From Bacillota bacterium (lineage in GTDB: Bacteria > Bacillota > Clostridia > Lachnospirales > Lachnospiraceae), in assembly GCA_023437365.1 (NCBI GenBank), contig JAEZGK010000019.1:1-23555 (forward strand): 23,555 bases of DNA, given 5' to 3'. Below, piece by piece: positions 13,600 to 21,654 of the stretch; within the stretch, counting starts at the first letter, position 1; each line of letters starts with the position of its first letter. Both the position numbers and the translations under genes were made by a program. The notes under the pieces were generated by a model that did no database searches, was not told the origin of the DNA, and was given only the letters and a program-made list of their open reading frames with translations.

Positions 13600-14538
13600 T
13601 CAACCCGGAAATTGCATAGAAATTCCTTCTGCCATCATATCTCCCATCTCAAGGACTTGATCAAGCATCTGATCAAAGGCACGCACATTAGCTGCATAAT
13701 CCTTAGACATCAAGGTATCTGCATAATTACTTACATTGTCAAGATGCTCACTCATCATTACCATCCATTCCTCTTCGTTCCAGTAAGGATTGAGTGAGGC
13801 GAGAAGTCCTGCTATTTTATCCGCATTCTCATGCCATCTCCTGTCTGCATCTGTCATAGCATTGTTGTCTCCGGCCATAGCTGCCTTAACAAGCTCAGCT
13901 GCAATCGTTAGATGCTCGCTCAGAAGCTGACCTAATTCCTGCGCAGCTTCTACGCCGTAGAATGGTTCCATAGCAGCAGCAAAATCCGTAGGATTACGAA
14001 GTAGTCTTTGTGTATATACCTCAGCTTCGGGAAGGCTCTGCACCATAGAATAAATCGTGAATGCTGTCCATGCAGCATGTTCCACCCATAATTGTCGGAA
14101 TTGATTGATCAAATCCATCATGCTACCACACATATCCTGCATATCATGATCCATCATTTCTCGATTCATCCTATTCTGATCCATCCTATCCGAATCCCGC
14201 GTAGTCGGTTCAGTCATCCCTCTGCCCGGTGTAGTCGGCATTGTCATTCCACCACTCGGCATTGTCGGCATTGTCGTTCCACCGCTCGGCATTGTCGGCC
14301 TTCTGCCCGGCATAGGCCCCATATTAGGTGTTGAGAACTCAGATCCGGCCGGTGCATTTGAATAGGAAGGGTAATATTGATATCCGGGTCTAATGGTTAT
14401 GACCTCCCCAATCATCAAATTGCGGGGCTCTATTCCCGGATTCAAATCCATAATCGAATCCACGGACGTATTAAAAATCTGGGCAAGCATCCATATTGTA
14501 TCATACGGCCTGATCGTATATTGTATCGTACCATTCAT
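13600..14538 (-). CDS. LysM-domain protein with Pro/Thr/Met linker and helical C-terminus
   Basis: This protein of about 312 residues has three parts. Residues 5-50 form a LysM peptidoglycan-binding domain (YTIRPYDTIWMLAQIFNTS, then GEVITIRPG). Residues 52-135 are a low-complexity linker rich in Pro, Thr, Gly and Met, with imperfect TMPSGG/TMPT repeats followed by a Met/Asp/Arg-rich stretch. Residues 136-312 are helical, with WHENADKIAGLLASLNPYWNEEEW near 235-258 and a run of methionines. There is no signal peptide, so it may be a spore or cell-envelope protein deposited from the mother cell, as with other signal-less LysM proteins. The start is uncertain: ATG 14538 is preceded by AGGTGATG, whereas GTG/ATG at 14553/14550 lack a spaced ribosome-binding site. 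Confidence 0.82.
   Translation of the reverse strand: MNGTIQYTIRPYDTIWMLAQIFNTSVDSIMDLNPGIEPRNLMIGEVITIRPGYQYYPSYSNAPAGSEFSTPNMGPMPGRRPTMPSGGTTMPTMPSGGMTMPTTPGRGMTEPTTRDSDRMDQNRMNREMMDHDMQDMCGSMMDLINQFRQLWVEHAAWTAFTIYSMVQSLPEAEVYTQRLLRNPTDFAAAMEPFYGVEAAQELGQLLSEHLTIAAELVKAAMAGDNNAMTDADRRWHENADKIAGLLASLNPYWNEEEWMVMMSEHLDNVSNYADTLMSKDYAANVRAFDQMLDQVLEMGDMMAEGISMQFPG
14203..14307 (-). repeat. Imperfect repeats encoding the Pro/Thr/Met linker
   Basis: Related units containing CGGCATTGTC and TTCCACC recur on the plus strand between about 14230 and 14300. They translate into tandem MPSGG-TT/MT and MPT modules. Such repeats expand and contract by slippage, so length differences between strains are expected. 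Confidence 0.7.
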
Positions 14539-14598
14539 AGAAAATACCATCACCTATAAGAAGTTCTATTTCACAGTATGTAGGTTGCATGGTCAATG

Positions 14599-15318
14599 TT
14601 ACAGCTCCAACATTTTGTGCAGCATTTGCTCCCTACTTTCAAGGAACAGCTTTGTAACCCGATAGCTTTCTGTCTCTTCATAACTTATTTTATGGATTTC
14701 TCCTTCGTCAAAGGAATAAATAGTCGCATTGGGTATACCCAGCAGAATAGGAGAATGTGTAGCAATGATAAACTGTGAATTCTTCGCTAATTCATGGATA
14801 CGAATTAGCATAGATAGCTGCCTCTGGGGAGAAAGGGCAGCCTCCGGCTCATCCAGGAGATATAGACCTTTTCCTCGAAATCGGTTGACCAGCAATGCGA
14901 GAAAGCTCTCACCGTGGGATTGAGCATGGAGCGACTTACCGCCATACCCTTGGATAAATCGTGGATCAGATAGATTCTCCACCTCGGTAGCCAGATTGTA
15001 CATACTTTCTGCTCGCAGGAAGAAGTCGTCCGAAGGTCTTTTCACACCTCTGATCAGCCTGATATATTGATGAAGATCGGAATGCGTATCCCTGGAGGAG
15101 AACATGAAATTTCTGCTTCCCCCTTCAGGGTTGAAGCCATAGCATACGGCAATCGCCTCCAAAAGTGTAGATTTTCCCGTACCGTTTTCTCCTACAAAGA
15201 AGGTGATATTATCCTCAAAATCCAAAGTATCCAGATTATGGATTGCAGGTATTCTCTTATAATAGCTGTCTCCGGCATTCTCCAGCTTCATCTGTATTCC
15301 TCGTATAAAGTCCTGCAT
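14599..15318 (-). CDS. Stand-alone AAA/ABC-type ATPase (COG3910-like)
   Basis: A 239-residue soluble ATPase. Walker A is VGENGTGKST (42-51), a signature-like SHGES lies at 134-138, Walker B is LYLLDEPEAAL (152-162), and the switch histidine is H188 in THSP. It lacks the long coiled coil of SMC/RecN proteins and any nuclease domain, and it has no permease next to it. This matches the small predicted ATPases of COG3910, whose role is unknown. The ATG at 15318 is preceded by AAAGGAG with a long 11-base spacing. An in-frame ATG at 15339 overlaps that site and is less likely. The LysM-protein gene follows by about 60 bases on the same strand, so the two may be co-transcribed. Confidence 0.85.
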   Translation of the reverse strand: MQDFIRGIQMKLENAGDSYYKRIPAIHNLDTLDFEDNITFFVGENGTGKSTLLEAIAVCYGFNPEGGSRNFMFSSRDTHSDLHQYIRLIRGVKRPSDDFFLRAESMYNLATEVENLSDPRFIQGYGGKSLHAQSHGESFLALLVNRFRGKGLYLLDEPEAALSPQRQLSMLIRIHELAKNSQFIIATHSPILLGIPNATIYSFDEGEIHKISYEETESYRVTKLFLESREQMLHKMLEL

Positions 15319-15431
15319 GGATGCTAAGACTCCTTTCATAGATTTCTTTGAGGACTATCATACCCTATCCCTGCATGTTCTGCAATACCTGCATGGGTCT
15401 TACGGAAATAGAACGACAAAGTTAAGAAAAG

Positions 15432-15488
15432 ACTGCCCTGAAAGCGTATCTCGATCTTATTAAAACCGATTTACGTTATTCGGGCAGC
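15432..15488 (-). terminator. Terminator of the leuBCD operon
   Basis: GGCTGCCCGAA-type arm (minus strand, 15488-15479) pairs with TTCAGGGCAG (15442-15433) with one bulged base. The loop contains a second partial helix (CGTA and TACG). TCTTTTCTT follows on the minus strand. It lies about 45 bases past the leuD stop. Confidence 0.65.
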
Positions 15489-15533
15489 CTCTTCATATTC
15501 TTATGTAAATAATAATCTAATAAATCAACATTC

Positions 15534-16019
15534 CTACTTATTATTAATGTAATTAATCAATCCTTCTGCTTTAATAATCCTTTGCATAAATTCAGGAAAT
15601 GCCTGACCCTGATACTGTGTTCCCTTTGTCTTGTCGTAGATCATACCGCTGTCAAAATCAATCTCCACCTGATCTCCGGCTTCTATTTCTCTTGCAGCCT
15701 GCGGGCACTCAATGATCGGGAGTCCGATATTAATTGCATTACGGTAAAATATTCTTGCAAAGGTCTCCGCGATGACACAGCTGATACCTGCTGCCTTAAT
15801 AGCGATCGGTGCGTGTTCTCTGGAGGAACCACAGCCGAAATTCTTATTGGCGACCATGATATCGCCCTGCTTTACCCTGTTCACAAAATCCTTATCAATA
15901 TCAACCATACACTTGGCCGCCAGTTCCTTAGGATCGGAGGAATTTAAATAACGCGCCGGGATGATTACATCGGTATCTACATTATCACCATATTTGTGTA
16001 CTGTTCCAAATGCCTTCAT
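15534..16019 (-). CDS. leuD: 3-isopropylmalate dehydratase small subunit
   Basis: LeuD is the swivelling small subunit of isopropylmalate isomerase, which interconverts 2- and 3-isopropylmalate in leucine synthesis together with LeuC. The 161-residue length is that of the short, HacB-like class found in clostridia and archaea. The characteristic NFGCGSSREHAP lies at 60-71, and YLNSSDPKELA near 24 covers the substrate-recognition loop. The ATG at 16019 has GGAGG at 16027-16031 with 7-base spacing. An in-frame ATG at 16046 overlaps the end of leuC and lacks a site. It starts 16 bases after leuC, the last gene of the operon, with a terminator beyond. Confidence 0.96.
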   Translation of the reverse strand: MKAFGTVHKYGDNVDTDVIIPARYLNSSDPKELAAKCMVDIDKDFVNRVKQGDIMVANKNFGCGSSREHAPIAIKAAGISCVIAETFARIFYRNAINIGLPIIECPQAAREIEAGDQVEIDFDSGMIYDKTKGTQYQGQAFPEFMQRIIKAEGLINYINNK

Positions 16020-16035
16020 ATTCTTTCCTCCATCC

Positions 16036-17301
16036 TTATAATCCAAGCTCAGCAGGTCCGGAAAGCTTCCCGGTTACTGCACTAGCTGCCGCAACTGCCG
16101 GACTCGCCAGATAAACCTCGGATTCTACATGTCCCATACGCCCTACAAAATTACGATTGGTAGTGGCAACAGCACGTTCCCCTGCTGCCAGGATCCCCAT
16201 GTGTCCGCCGAGGCAGGGACCGCAGGTAGGCGTACTGACCACTGCACCTGCCTTGATAAAGGTAGCAAGCAGTCCCTCTTCCATCGCCTGAAGATAGATT
16301 GCCTGAGTCGCAGGAAATACAATAACACGCATCCCCTTAGCAACCTTTCTACCCTCTAATATTTTTGCAGCTATTCTCAAATCATCAATTCTACCATTGG
16401 TACAGGAGCCAATTACCACCTGATCAATCTTCACCTCTCCCACCTCATCGATGGTTCTGGTATTCTCGGGTAGATGAGGAAATGCCACGGTAGGCTTGAG
16501 CTCAGCCAAATCAATCTCAAAAACCTCATCATATTCCGCATCTGCATCTGCCTCATAAATCTTATATTCTCTTTGGGAATGTTCCTTAATATACTGCTGG
16601 GCCAGTTCATCAACCGGAAAGATGCCGTTCTTGGCTCCGGCTTCAATAGCCATATTCGCCATGGCAAAGCGATCATCCATGGTAAGATTTTTAATCCCAT
16701 CTCCGACAAATTCCATTGATTTATAGAGAGCTCCGTCTACCCCTATCTTCCCGATGATATGAAGAATGACATCTTTACCGCTTACCCATGTTGCAGGCTT
16801 CCCTTTCAGCACAAATTTTAACGCGGAGGGTACCTTGAACCATGCCTTACCCGTTGCCATTCCTGCTGCCATATCCGTACTTCCTACCCCGGTGGAGAAA
16901 GCACCCAGGGCACCGTAGGTACAAGTATGGGAATCCGCACCTATTACCGCATCTCCCGCAACTACGAGACCTTTCTCCGGAAGTAATGCGTGCTCAATTC
17001 CCATCTCACCGATTTCAAAATAATTCGTTATATCCTGATTGAGTGCAAATTCGCGCACACACTTGCAATGCTCGGCGGATTTGATATCCTTATTTGGTGT
17101 GAAATGATCGGGAACCAAAGCTATCTTATCCTTATCGAATACCTTCTTAATTTTCATTTTCTCCATCTCGTGAATCGCAACCGGAGCGGTCACATCATTG
17201 CCCAGTACCAGATCCAGCTCTGCTTCAATCAGCTGCCCGGCTGTTACCTGACTAAGTCCTGCGTGTGCAGCCAATATCTTCTGCGTCATCGTCATTCCCA
17301 T
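16036..17301 (-). CDS. leuC: 3-isopropylmalate dehydratase large subunit
   Basis: LeuC is the aconitase-type large subunit that holds the [4Fe-4S] cluster. The cluster ligands are C300 (VIGSCTNGR), C360 and C363 (TPTCGPCLGGHMG), and the substrate-binding GADSHTCTYGALGAFSTGVGS lies at 121-141. At 421 residues it belongs to the short HacA-like class rather than the roughly 470-residue enterobacterial form, which fits the short LeuD partner. The ATG at 17301 is preceded by AAGGAGG (17310-17316) with 8-base spacing. It lies 172 bases downstream of leuB and 16 bases before leuD. Confidence 0.97.
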   Translation of the reverse strand: MGMTMTQKILAAHAGLSQVTAGQLIEAELDLVLGNDVTAPVAIHEMEKMKIKKVFDKDKIALVPDHFTPNKDIKSAEHCKCVREFALNQDITNYFEIGEMGIEHALLPEKGLVVAGDAVIGADSHTCTYGALGAFSTGVGSTDMAAGMATGKAWFKVPSALKFVLKGKPATWVSGKDVILHIIGKIGVDGALYKSMEFVGDGIKNLTMDDRFAMANMAIEAGAKNGIFPVDELAQQYIKEHSQREYKIYEADADAEYDEVFEIDLAELKPTVAFPHLPENTRTIDEVGEVKIDQVVIGSCTNGRIDDLRIAAKILEGRKVAKGMRVIVFPATQAIYLQAMEEGLLATFIKAGAVVSTPTCGPCLGGHMGILAAGERAVATTNRNFVGRMGHVESEVYLASPAVAAASAVTGKLSGPAELGL

Positions 17302-17373
17302 AGTTCTTTCCTCCTTATCATTGTCCTAAATCTAATATTTAGCTTTACTTAATATCTGAGCATGTATACCGAC

Positions 17374-17433
17374 TCATCCTCCAGCGTATGTCCCTCCCTG
17401 AGATTGATACCTTTCAAGCATCAGCTCTAGCAT
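17374..17433 (-). CDS. Possible 19-codon small ORF between leuB and leuC
   Basis: An ATG at 17433 is preceded by a perfect AGGAGG (17440-17445) with 6-base spacing and opens a 19-residue frame, MLELMLERYQSQGGTYAGG. Three of the first six residues are leucine, using three different codons (CTA, CTG, CTT). It fills much of the otherwise unexplained leuB-leuC gap. It could be a translated leader that couples leuCD expression to leucine supply, a translational coupler, or a chance ORF. No terminator-like hairpin follows it before leuC, which weighs against classical attenuation. Confidence 0.3.
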   Translation of the reverse strand: MLELMLERYQSQGGTYAGG

Positions 17434-17473
17434 TCAAGTCCTCCTGTAAGCAAGCCATCATTGCAGATAAGAA

Positions 17474-18556
17474 TTATATTTCACTTAGGATCAGATCACC
17501 CATCTCCTTAGTGCCAACCAACATCATGCCCTCCGACATGATATCCACGGTTCTGTAACCCTTCTGTAGAACTTTCTTCACCGCTGCTTCGATACTATCC
17601 GCTTCCTTATTCAGATCGAAGGAATAACGCAGCATCATGGCTGCGGAAAGGATGGTAGCAATCGGGTTGGCTTTATTCTGACCGGCTATATCAGGTGCAG
17701 AGCCATGACTGGGCTCATAGAGGCCAAGCTTTGTATCACCGAGGCTGGCAGAAGCCAGCATGCCGATTGAGCCTGTAATCATACTTGCCTCATCCGATAA
17801 GATATCTCCGAACATATTCTCCGTCAGGATCACATCGAACTGTCTCGGGTTCTTCACCAGCTGCATCGCACAATTATCCACCAGCATATCACTCAGTTCC
17901 ACCTCAGGATAATCCTTAGCAACCTCCTTCGTAACCTGCCTCCATAGTCTGGAGGAATCAAGCACGTTAGCCTTATCCACGCTGCATACCTTCTTATTTC
18001 TCTTCCTTGCGATTTCAAAAGCCCACCTGGCTATTCTTCTGATCTCATTCTCATCATAAACCAGCATATCCGTTGCTTTCCTGACACCATTCTCTTCTAC
18101 CGTATGGCGATCTCCGAAATAAATTCCTCCGGTAAGCTCACGCATAACGACAAAGTCGAAACCATCTCCGATTATCTCATCCTTTAGCGGACAGGCTCCT
18201 TTCAACTCTTCGAACAGGATTGCAGGACGGATATTGGCAAAAAGCTTCAACCCTTTTCGGATTGCCAGTAACCCGGCCTCCGGTCTGAGGTGCGGCGGCA
18301 GGCTGTACCAGTTGGACTGTCCAACATTGCCTCCGACCGCTCCGAGTAGTACGGAATCGCTGTTCTTAGCTGTCTCAAGAGCAGCCTCTGTCAGTGGTAC
18401 TCCATGCGCATCTATGGATACGCCCCCCATAAGTACCTCCGTATAACAGAACTCATGTCCAAACTTTCTTCCAACCTGATCAAGTACCTTCTTTGCTTCC
18501 GTGATAATCTCCGGTCCGATTCCATCTCCCGGAATAACGGCAATATTATATCTCAT
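17474..18556 (-). CDS. leuB: 3-isopropylmalate dehydrogenase
   Basis: LeuB oxidatively decarboxylates 3-isopropylmalate with NAD to give 2-oxoisocaproate, the precursor of leucine. The 360-residue protein opens with IAVIPGDGIGPEI and contains the family's RPEAGLLAIRKGLKLFANIRP (91-111) with the substrate-binding arginines. It also has RELTGGIYFG (139-148) and the Asp-containing TENMFGDILSDEA. The ATG at 18556 follows AAGGAG with an 11-base spacer. An in-frame GTG at 18568 overlaps that site and is not a plausible start. It is the first gene of leuB-leuC-leuD. A LysR regulator is divergent upstream and likely controls it. Confidence 0.96.
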   Translation of the reverse strand: MRYNIAVIPGDGIGPEIITEAKKVLDQVGRKFGHEFCYTEVLMGGVSIDAHGVPLTEAALETAKNSDSVLLGAVGGNVGQSNWYSLPPHLRPEAGLLAIRKGLKLFANIRPAILFEELKGACPLKDEIIGDGFDFVVMRELTGGIYFGDRHTVEENGVRKATDMLVYDENEIRRIARWAFEIARKRNKKVCSVDKANVLDSSRLWRQVTKEVAKDYPEVELSDMLVDNCAMQLVKNPRQFDVILTENMFGDILSDEASMITGSIGMLASASLGDTKLGLYEPSHGSAPDIAGQNKANPIATILSAAMMLRYSFDLNKEADSIEAAVKKVLQKGYRTVDIMSEGMMLVGTKEMGDLILSEI

Positions 18557-18612
18557 GCAAATATACACTCCTTCTGAATTATGATAGGCAGATTTATCCT
18601 GCTATTTTCTTA

Positions 18613-18642
18613 TTGCTATATTAGCACAGTATCTGTTATAAT
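18613..18642 (+). promoter_or_regulatory. Candidate promoter of the LysR gene
   Basis: TTGCTA (18613-18618), an 18-base spacer and a perfect TATAAT (18637-18642). It is back to back with the leuB promoter, so the two polymerases would compete. Confidence 0.5.
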
Positions 18643-18646
18643 TAAA
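18618..18646 (-). promoter_or_regulatory. Weak candidate promoter of leuBCD
   Basis: On the minus strand TTTAAT (18646-18641) and TAATAT (18623-18618) are 17 bases apart. The -35 is poor, as expected for an activator-dependent promoter. It overlaps the divergent LysR-gene promoter. Confidence 0.35.
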
Positions 18647-18668
18647 ATACATATTAATAATACTGACT

Positions 18669-18683
18669 ATAACCAAAAGTTAT
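18669..18683. promoter_or_regulatory. LysR-type binding dyad (T-N11-A)
   Basis: ATAAC-CAAAA-GTTAT is a perfect dyad containing the T-N11-A core that LysR-type regulators recognise. Its centre is about 65 bases upstream of the predicted leuB start, the usual place for the recognition site. A second dyad, ATAC-N5-GTAT, lies at 18702-18714. Confidence 0.5.
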
Positions 18684-18737
18684 GTTTTATATCTGGCAAT
18701 CATACTTACAGTATTAGAACACAAAGGAGGTATTGCA

Positions 18738-19625
18738 ATGGAGCAAAATCTATCCTTATATTATATTTTTAACTGTGTAGCCGAAACAGGTAATATATCC
18801 CGGGCTGCCAAGCAGCTATATATCAGTCAGCCTGCTGTCAGTAAATCAATTCAAAATTTAGAGGACAATCTCGCCATTACCCTGTTCATACGCAGCTCCC
18901 GCGGAGTAAAGCTGACAGAAGAGGGAAAGCTTCTTTATGATTATACCAAAAATGCTTTTGATACTCTGCAGCGCGCCGAGGAGAATTTGAAGCAGATCCA
19001 CAGCCTCGGTATCGGGCATCTTCGCATCGGTGCCAGCACTACTTTGTGTAAATATCTTCTGCTCCCCTATCTGGACGGCTTTGTGAAAGAAAATCCCCAT
19101 ATTAAGATCACCATAGACAATCAATCCTCCTCCCATACACTGAAGCTTTTGGAGAACAATTCCCTGGATATCGGACTTGTGGCAAAGCCTGGCAGTGATG
19201 CTTTCACTTTCTGTTCGCTGGGACAGATTGAGGATATCTTTGTAGCCACTAAATCCTATCTGAATAACCTAACGCTAAGGGATAACACAACGGATATCTT
19301 TTCTTCCGCCAATATCATGCTGTTGGATGAGGAAAACGTATCAAGGAAATACATAGAGGACTATTTCAAGACCCATTCCATAGAACCAAAGCATATCCTG
19401 GAGATCAGCAACATGGATCTTCTCATTGAATTTGCTAAGACCAGCCTCGGTGTTGCCTGTGTTATCAAGGAATTTGTGCAGAAGGAGCTGGAAGAGGGTA
19501 CTCTTGTGCAGATACCATTGAAGACTCCGGTAAATAAAAGAGAGGTCGGCTTTTCCTATTCCAAAAATGCCTTCCTCTCTGATTCCCTTCAAAAATTCAT
19601 GGATTATATGAAAACCTTGCAGTAA
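18738..19625 (+). CDS. LysR-family regulator, probable controller of leuBCD
   Basis: This 295-residue protein has the standard LysR layout. An N-terminal winged helix-turn-helix covers residues 1-62 (GNISRAAKQLYISQPAVSKSIQNLEDNL, then LFIRSSRGVKLTEEG). A two-lobed effector-binding domain of the periplasmic-binding-protein type runs from about 90 to 295. The ATG at 18738 has AAAGGAGG eight bases upstream. The gene is divergent from leuB across a 181-base region holding LysR-type dyads, the classic arrangement for a local regulator. By analogy the effector may be a leucine-pathway intermediate, but nothing in the sequence fixes it. Confidence 0.93.
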   Translation: MEQNLSLYYIFNCVAETGNISRAAKQLYISQPAVSKSIQNLEDNLAITLFIRSSRGVKLTEEGKLLYDYTKNAFDTLQRAEENLKQIHSLGIGHLRIGASTTLCKYLLLPYLDGFVKENPHIKITIDNQSSSHTLKLLENNSLDIGLVAKPGSDAFTFCSLGQIEDIFVATKSYLNNLTLRDNTTDIFSSANIMLLDEENVSRKYIEDYFKTHSIEPKHILEISNMDLLIEFAKTSLGVACVIKEFVQKELEEGTLVQIPLKTPVNKREVGFSYSKNAFLSDSLQKFMDYMKTLQ

Positions 19626-19640
19626 TCCATCCTCTGTACC

Positions 19641-20189
19641 TTATATCTCAGGCGGAGCGTCTTCTTGTCCTGTAGTTCCTGCTGCCGGCTCTGGGACCTT
19701 CGTCGGTGTCGGTGCCATAGTCGGTGGATCAATATAATCAGGACGTTCGTCAACAAGGAAGTCCGAACTGATATAGCATACTCCGTCATTATATTTAATG
19801 CTGGCCCAGCCATCCTTAATCTCAATCACCTGTACCTTTTCCGTATGTACGAGAAAGCCTACTATATCACCGTCTTTGCTGGGTGTAGCACGCACATTAA
19901 GGATTGCATCGTATTCGTCCAGCTTCACATACTTGGTTGTGGTCTGACCAATATGAACCGCTTTCTGTGTCGGTACTGTAGTCTCATCTTCAGAGGGTGC
20001 GGCATCTCCGGCTTCTTCCGTTGATGTGCCATCCTGATCGGTATCTTCCTCAGCCTCAGTGATATCTGCTTCATCGTTATCTTCTTCCGGTGCCTGTGTC
20101 GGAATAAAATTCGTCATCTGCTCATCTTTTCCGCATCCTGCCAGTAACATCACTGCTACTAATATAATAAACATTAAGTTTTTCTTCAT
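19641..20189 (-). CDS. SH3-domain lipoprotein
   Basis: A 182-residue secreted lipoprotein. The N-terminus MKKNLMFIILVAVMLLAGC is a lipoprotein signal peptide with lipobox LAGC, so Cys19 is predicted to be lipidated and anchored outside the membrane. An acidic, Thr-rich low-complexity spacer (about 25-75) leads to a bacterial SH3-like domain at about 82-145 (ILNVRATPSKDGDIVGFL, WASIKYNDGVCYISSDFL). A Pro/Thr-rich tail follows. Such domains commonly bind cell-wall peptides; the exact role is unknown. The ATG at 20189 fits the signal peptide; a TTG 15 bases upstream is the alternative. It ends 15 bases from the convergent LysR gene, with no terminator visible between them. Confidence 0.88.
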   Translation of the reverse strand: MKKNLMFIILVAVMLLAGCGKDEQMTNFIPTQAPEEDNDEADITEAEEDTDQDGTSTEEAGDAAPSEDETTVPTQKAVHIGQTTTKYVKLDEYDAILNVRATPSKDGDIVGFLVHTEKVQVIEIKDGWASIKYNDGVCYISSDFLVDERPDYIDPPTMAPTPTKVPEPAAGTTGQEDAPPEI

Positions 20190-20228
20190 AATTCCACACT
20201 CCAACTGTTTTCAATAAATTCCTCTATT

Positions 20229-20256
20229 ATCATAGCATATTTGTCCTATTTTACAA
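20229..20256 (-). promoter_or_regulatory. Candidate promoter of the SH3 lipoprotein gene
   Basis: On the minus strand TTGTAA (20256-20251), a 16-base spacer and TATGAT (20234-20229). It lies in the gap after mutY, so the lipoprotein gene need not depend on mutY transcription. Confidence 0.5.
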
Positions 20257-20271
20257 TGATTATTTATAATT

Positions 20272-21345
20272 TTAGTGTATTTCTTTTCCTTTTATATGTT
20301 TTGTAAATGCCGAAAAAGCATTCGGTATACTGTACTTTTCGATGATTTCCTTAGGTCTGATCCATTGGATAGCATTCGTTGCGCTATAGCTCTTAGGTAA
20401 TACTGAAAGTACAAGTCGGTAGCCGACCATATGCCACTCCACATGGGTAAAGATATGCTTTGCTTCTCCCAACGGAAGAAGCTCGCTCGCCTCAATCTCC
20501 TGTGCCTCAAGATATTCAGTCAGCTTGGCAGGAGTAAGCTTTTCCTCCAGACCGGGCAACTCCCATAGTCCCGATAGCAAGCCCTTCCCCTGGCGCTTAC
20601 GGATTGCATAGCTGCCATCGAATTCCATGAGTAGAATCGTCCGTTCTTCCCTTCTACGTTCCTTCCTTCCCGGCTTGACGGGAAGCTGAAGCATAGTACC
20701 CTCATGAAAGGCTTTACACAAATGCATCACCGGGCACCGTTCGCATAAGGGTTTCCCGTTCGGCAGACACACAGTGGCGCCTAACTCCATCAGCGCTTGG
20801 TTGAAATCTCCGGGACGCTCCTTCGGTATAATTGCTTTGATATCTATCCATAGCATCTTTTTTACCGTGTCCTTCGTGATATCATCAAAGCTTCCCGCAA
20901 TCCGCTTCATTACACGGAGAACATTTCCGTCCACTGCCGGAACAGGCATGCCAAAGGCTATGGAGGCAATCGCCCCGGCTGTATACTCTCCGACACCCGG
21001 AAGAGACTTAAGCTCCTCGTAGCTTGCCGGCATCTCACTACCATATTGATCACATAGGAGAATAGCTGCCTTCTGCAGATTTCTGACACGGTTATAATAA
21101 CCCAGGCCTTCCCATAATTTTAACAGCTTTTCCTCTTCTGCTTCTGCCAAAGCCTGGATATCGGGTATAGCGGTAATAAAGCGGTCAAAATATCCCTTGA
21201 CTGCTTCTACTCTTGTCTGCTGCAGCATAATCTCTGAAACCCAGACATAATAAGGCTTAGGGTTCTCTCGCCACGGCAGTATTCTTGCATTATAATCAAA
21301 CCAGTGAAGCAGGTAAGGTACAATTTCTTTATAGTCATATGTCAT
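20272..21345 (-). CDS. mutY: A/G-specific adenine glycosylase
   Basis: MutY removes adenine mispaired with 8-oxoguanine, starting base excision repair. The 357-residue protein has all parts. The catalytic region includes WVSEIMLQQTRV with E38. The helix-hairpin-helix LPGVGEYTAGAI (115-126) is followed by VDGNVLRV with catalytic D139. A [4Fe-4S] motif uses C193, C201, C204 and C210. The spacing is C-X7-C-X2-C-X5-C, one residue longer in the first interval than the C-X6 of E. coli MutY. A NUDIX-like C-terminal domain (about 235-350; IRKRQGKGLLSGLWELPGLE) recognises 8-oxoguanine. The ATG at 21345 has GAGG about 10 bases upstream. It is probably transcribed alone. Confidence 0.96.
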   Translation of the reverse strand: MTYDYKEIVPYLLHWFDYNARILPWRENPKPYYVWVSEIMLQQTRVEAVKGYFDRFITAIPDIQALAEAEEEKLLKLWEGLGYYNRVRNLQKAAILLCDQYGSEMPASYEELKSLPGVGEYTAGAIASIAFGMPVPAVDGNVLRVMKRIAGSFDDITKDTVKKMLWIDIKAIIPKERPGDFNQALMELGATVCLPNGKPLCERCPVMHLCKAFHEGTMLQLPVKPGRKERRREERTILLMEFDGSYAIRKRQGKGLLSGLWELPGLEEKLTPAKLTEYLEAQEIEASELLPLGEAKHIFTHVEWHMVGYRLVLSVLPKSYSATNAIQWIRPKEIIEKYSIPNAFSAFTKHIKGKEIH

Positions 21346-21654
21346 ATTATTTTTCCTCGTATAAGTCCTTCATTTACTCCTTTAACCATGGAGTGCAAGC
21401 TATTCTTCGCCACATACACACCATCCTATTGTAATCCATTCCAAGGAAAACCTCAAGAATTACCTATATCGTCCATTCTCTGGGTATTTTATCCTAAAGA
21501 CAAGAAAACCCATAAATTTTTTTCAAAATTTCATTTACCTGAGCCAACTTCTAATGATATAATACTCTCTAATGTAAGACTGCTTCGACCTAAACCGGAT
21601 TAATATATACGAGCGAGGCTCTGCTTTGTGCAGGTCTGGAAGGATGGGAATTGT
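21346..21654. other. Divergent intergenic region between mutY and AraC gene
   Basis: About 309 bases without a convincing gene. It holds the mutY ribosome-binding site at the left and the AraC-gene promoter near 21534-21563. A 15-codon minus-strand frame ending over the mutY ATG has no ribosome-binding site and was not called. I see no riboswitch, repeat or RNA gene here. Confidence 0.5.
21534..21563 (+). promoter_or_regulatory. Extended -10 promoter of AraC gene
   Basis: TTTACC (21534-21539), an 18-base spacer and TATAAT (21558-21563) preceded by TGA, giving a TGnTATAAT extended -10. The leader to the ATG is about 85 bases. Confidence 0.6.

Noticed and set aside
14203..14307. CRISPR-like short repeats
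   Set aside because: The repeats are in frame, imperfect and adjacent, without spacers, and encode a low-complexity protein linker.
13600..15318. Defence system built on the stand-alone ATPase
   Set aside because: There is no nuclease, toxin, methylase or mobile-element context, and its neighbours are a LysM protein and leucine genes.
20272..21345. Defective iron-sulfur site in MutY (C-X7 instead of C-X6)
   Set aside because: All four cysteines are present and the sequence around them is otherwise normal. One extra residue in this loop most likely reflects family variation.
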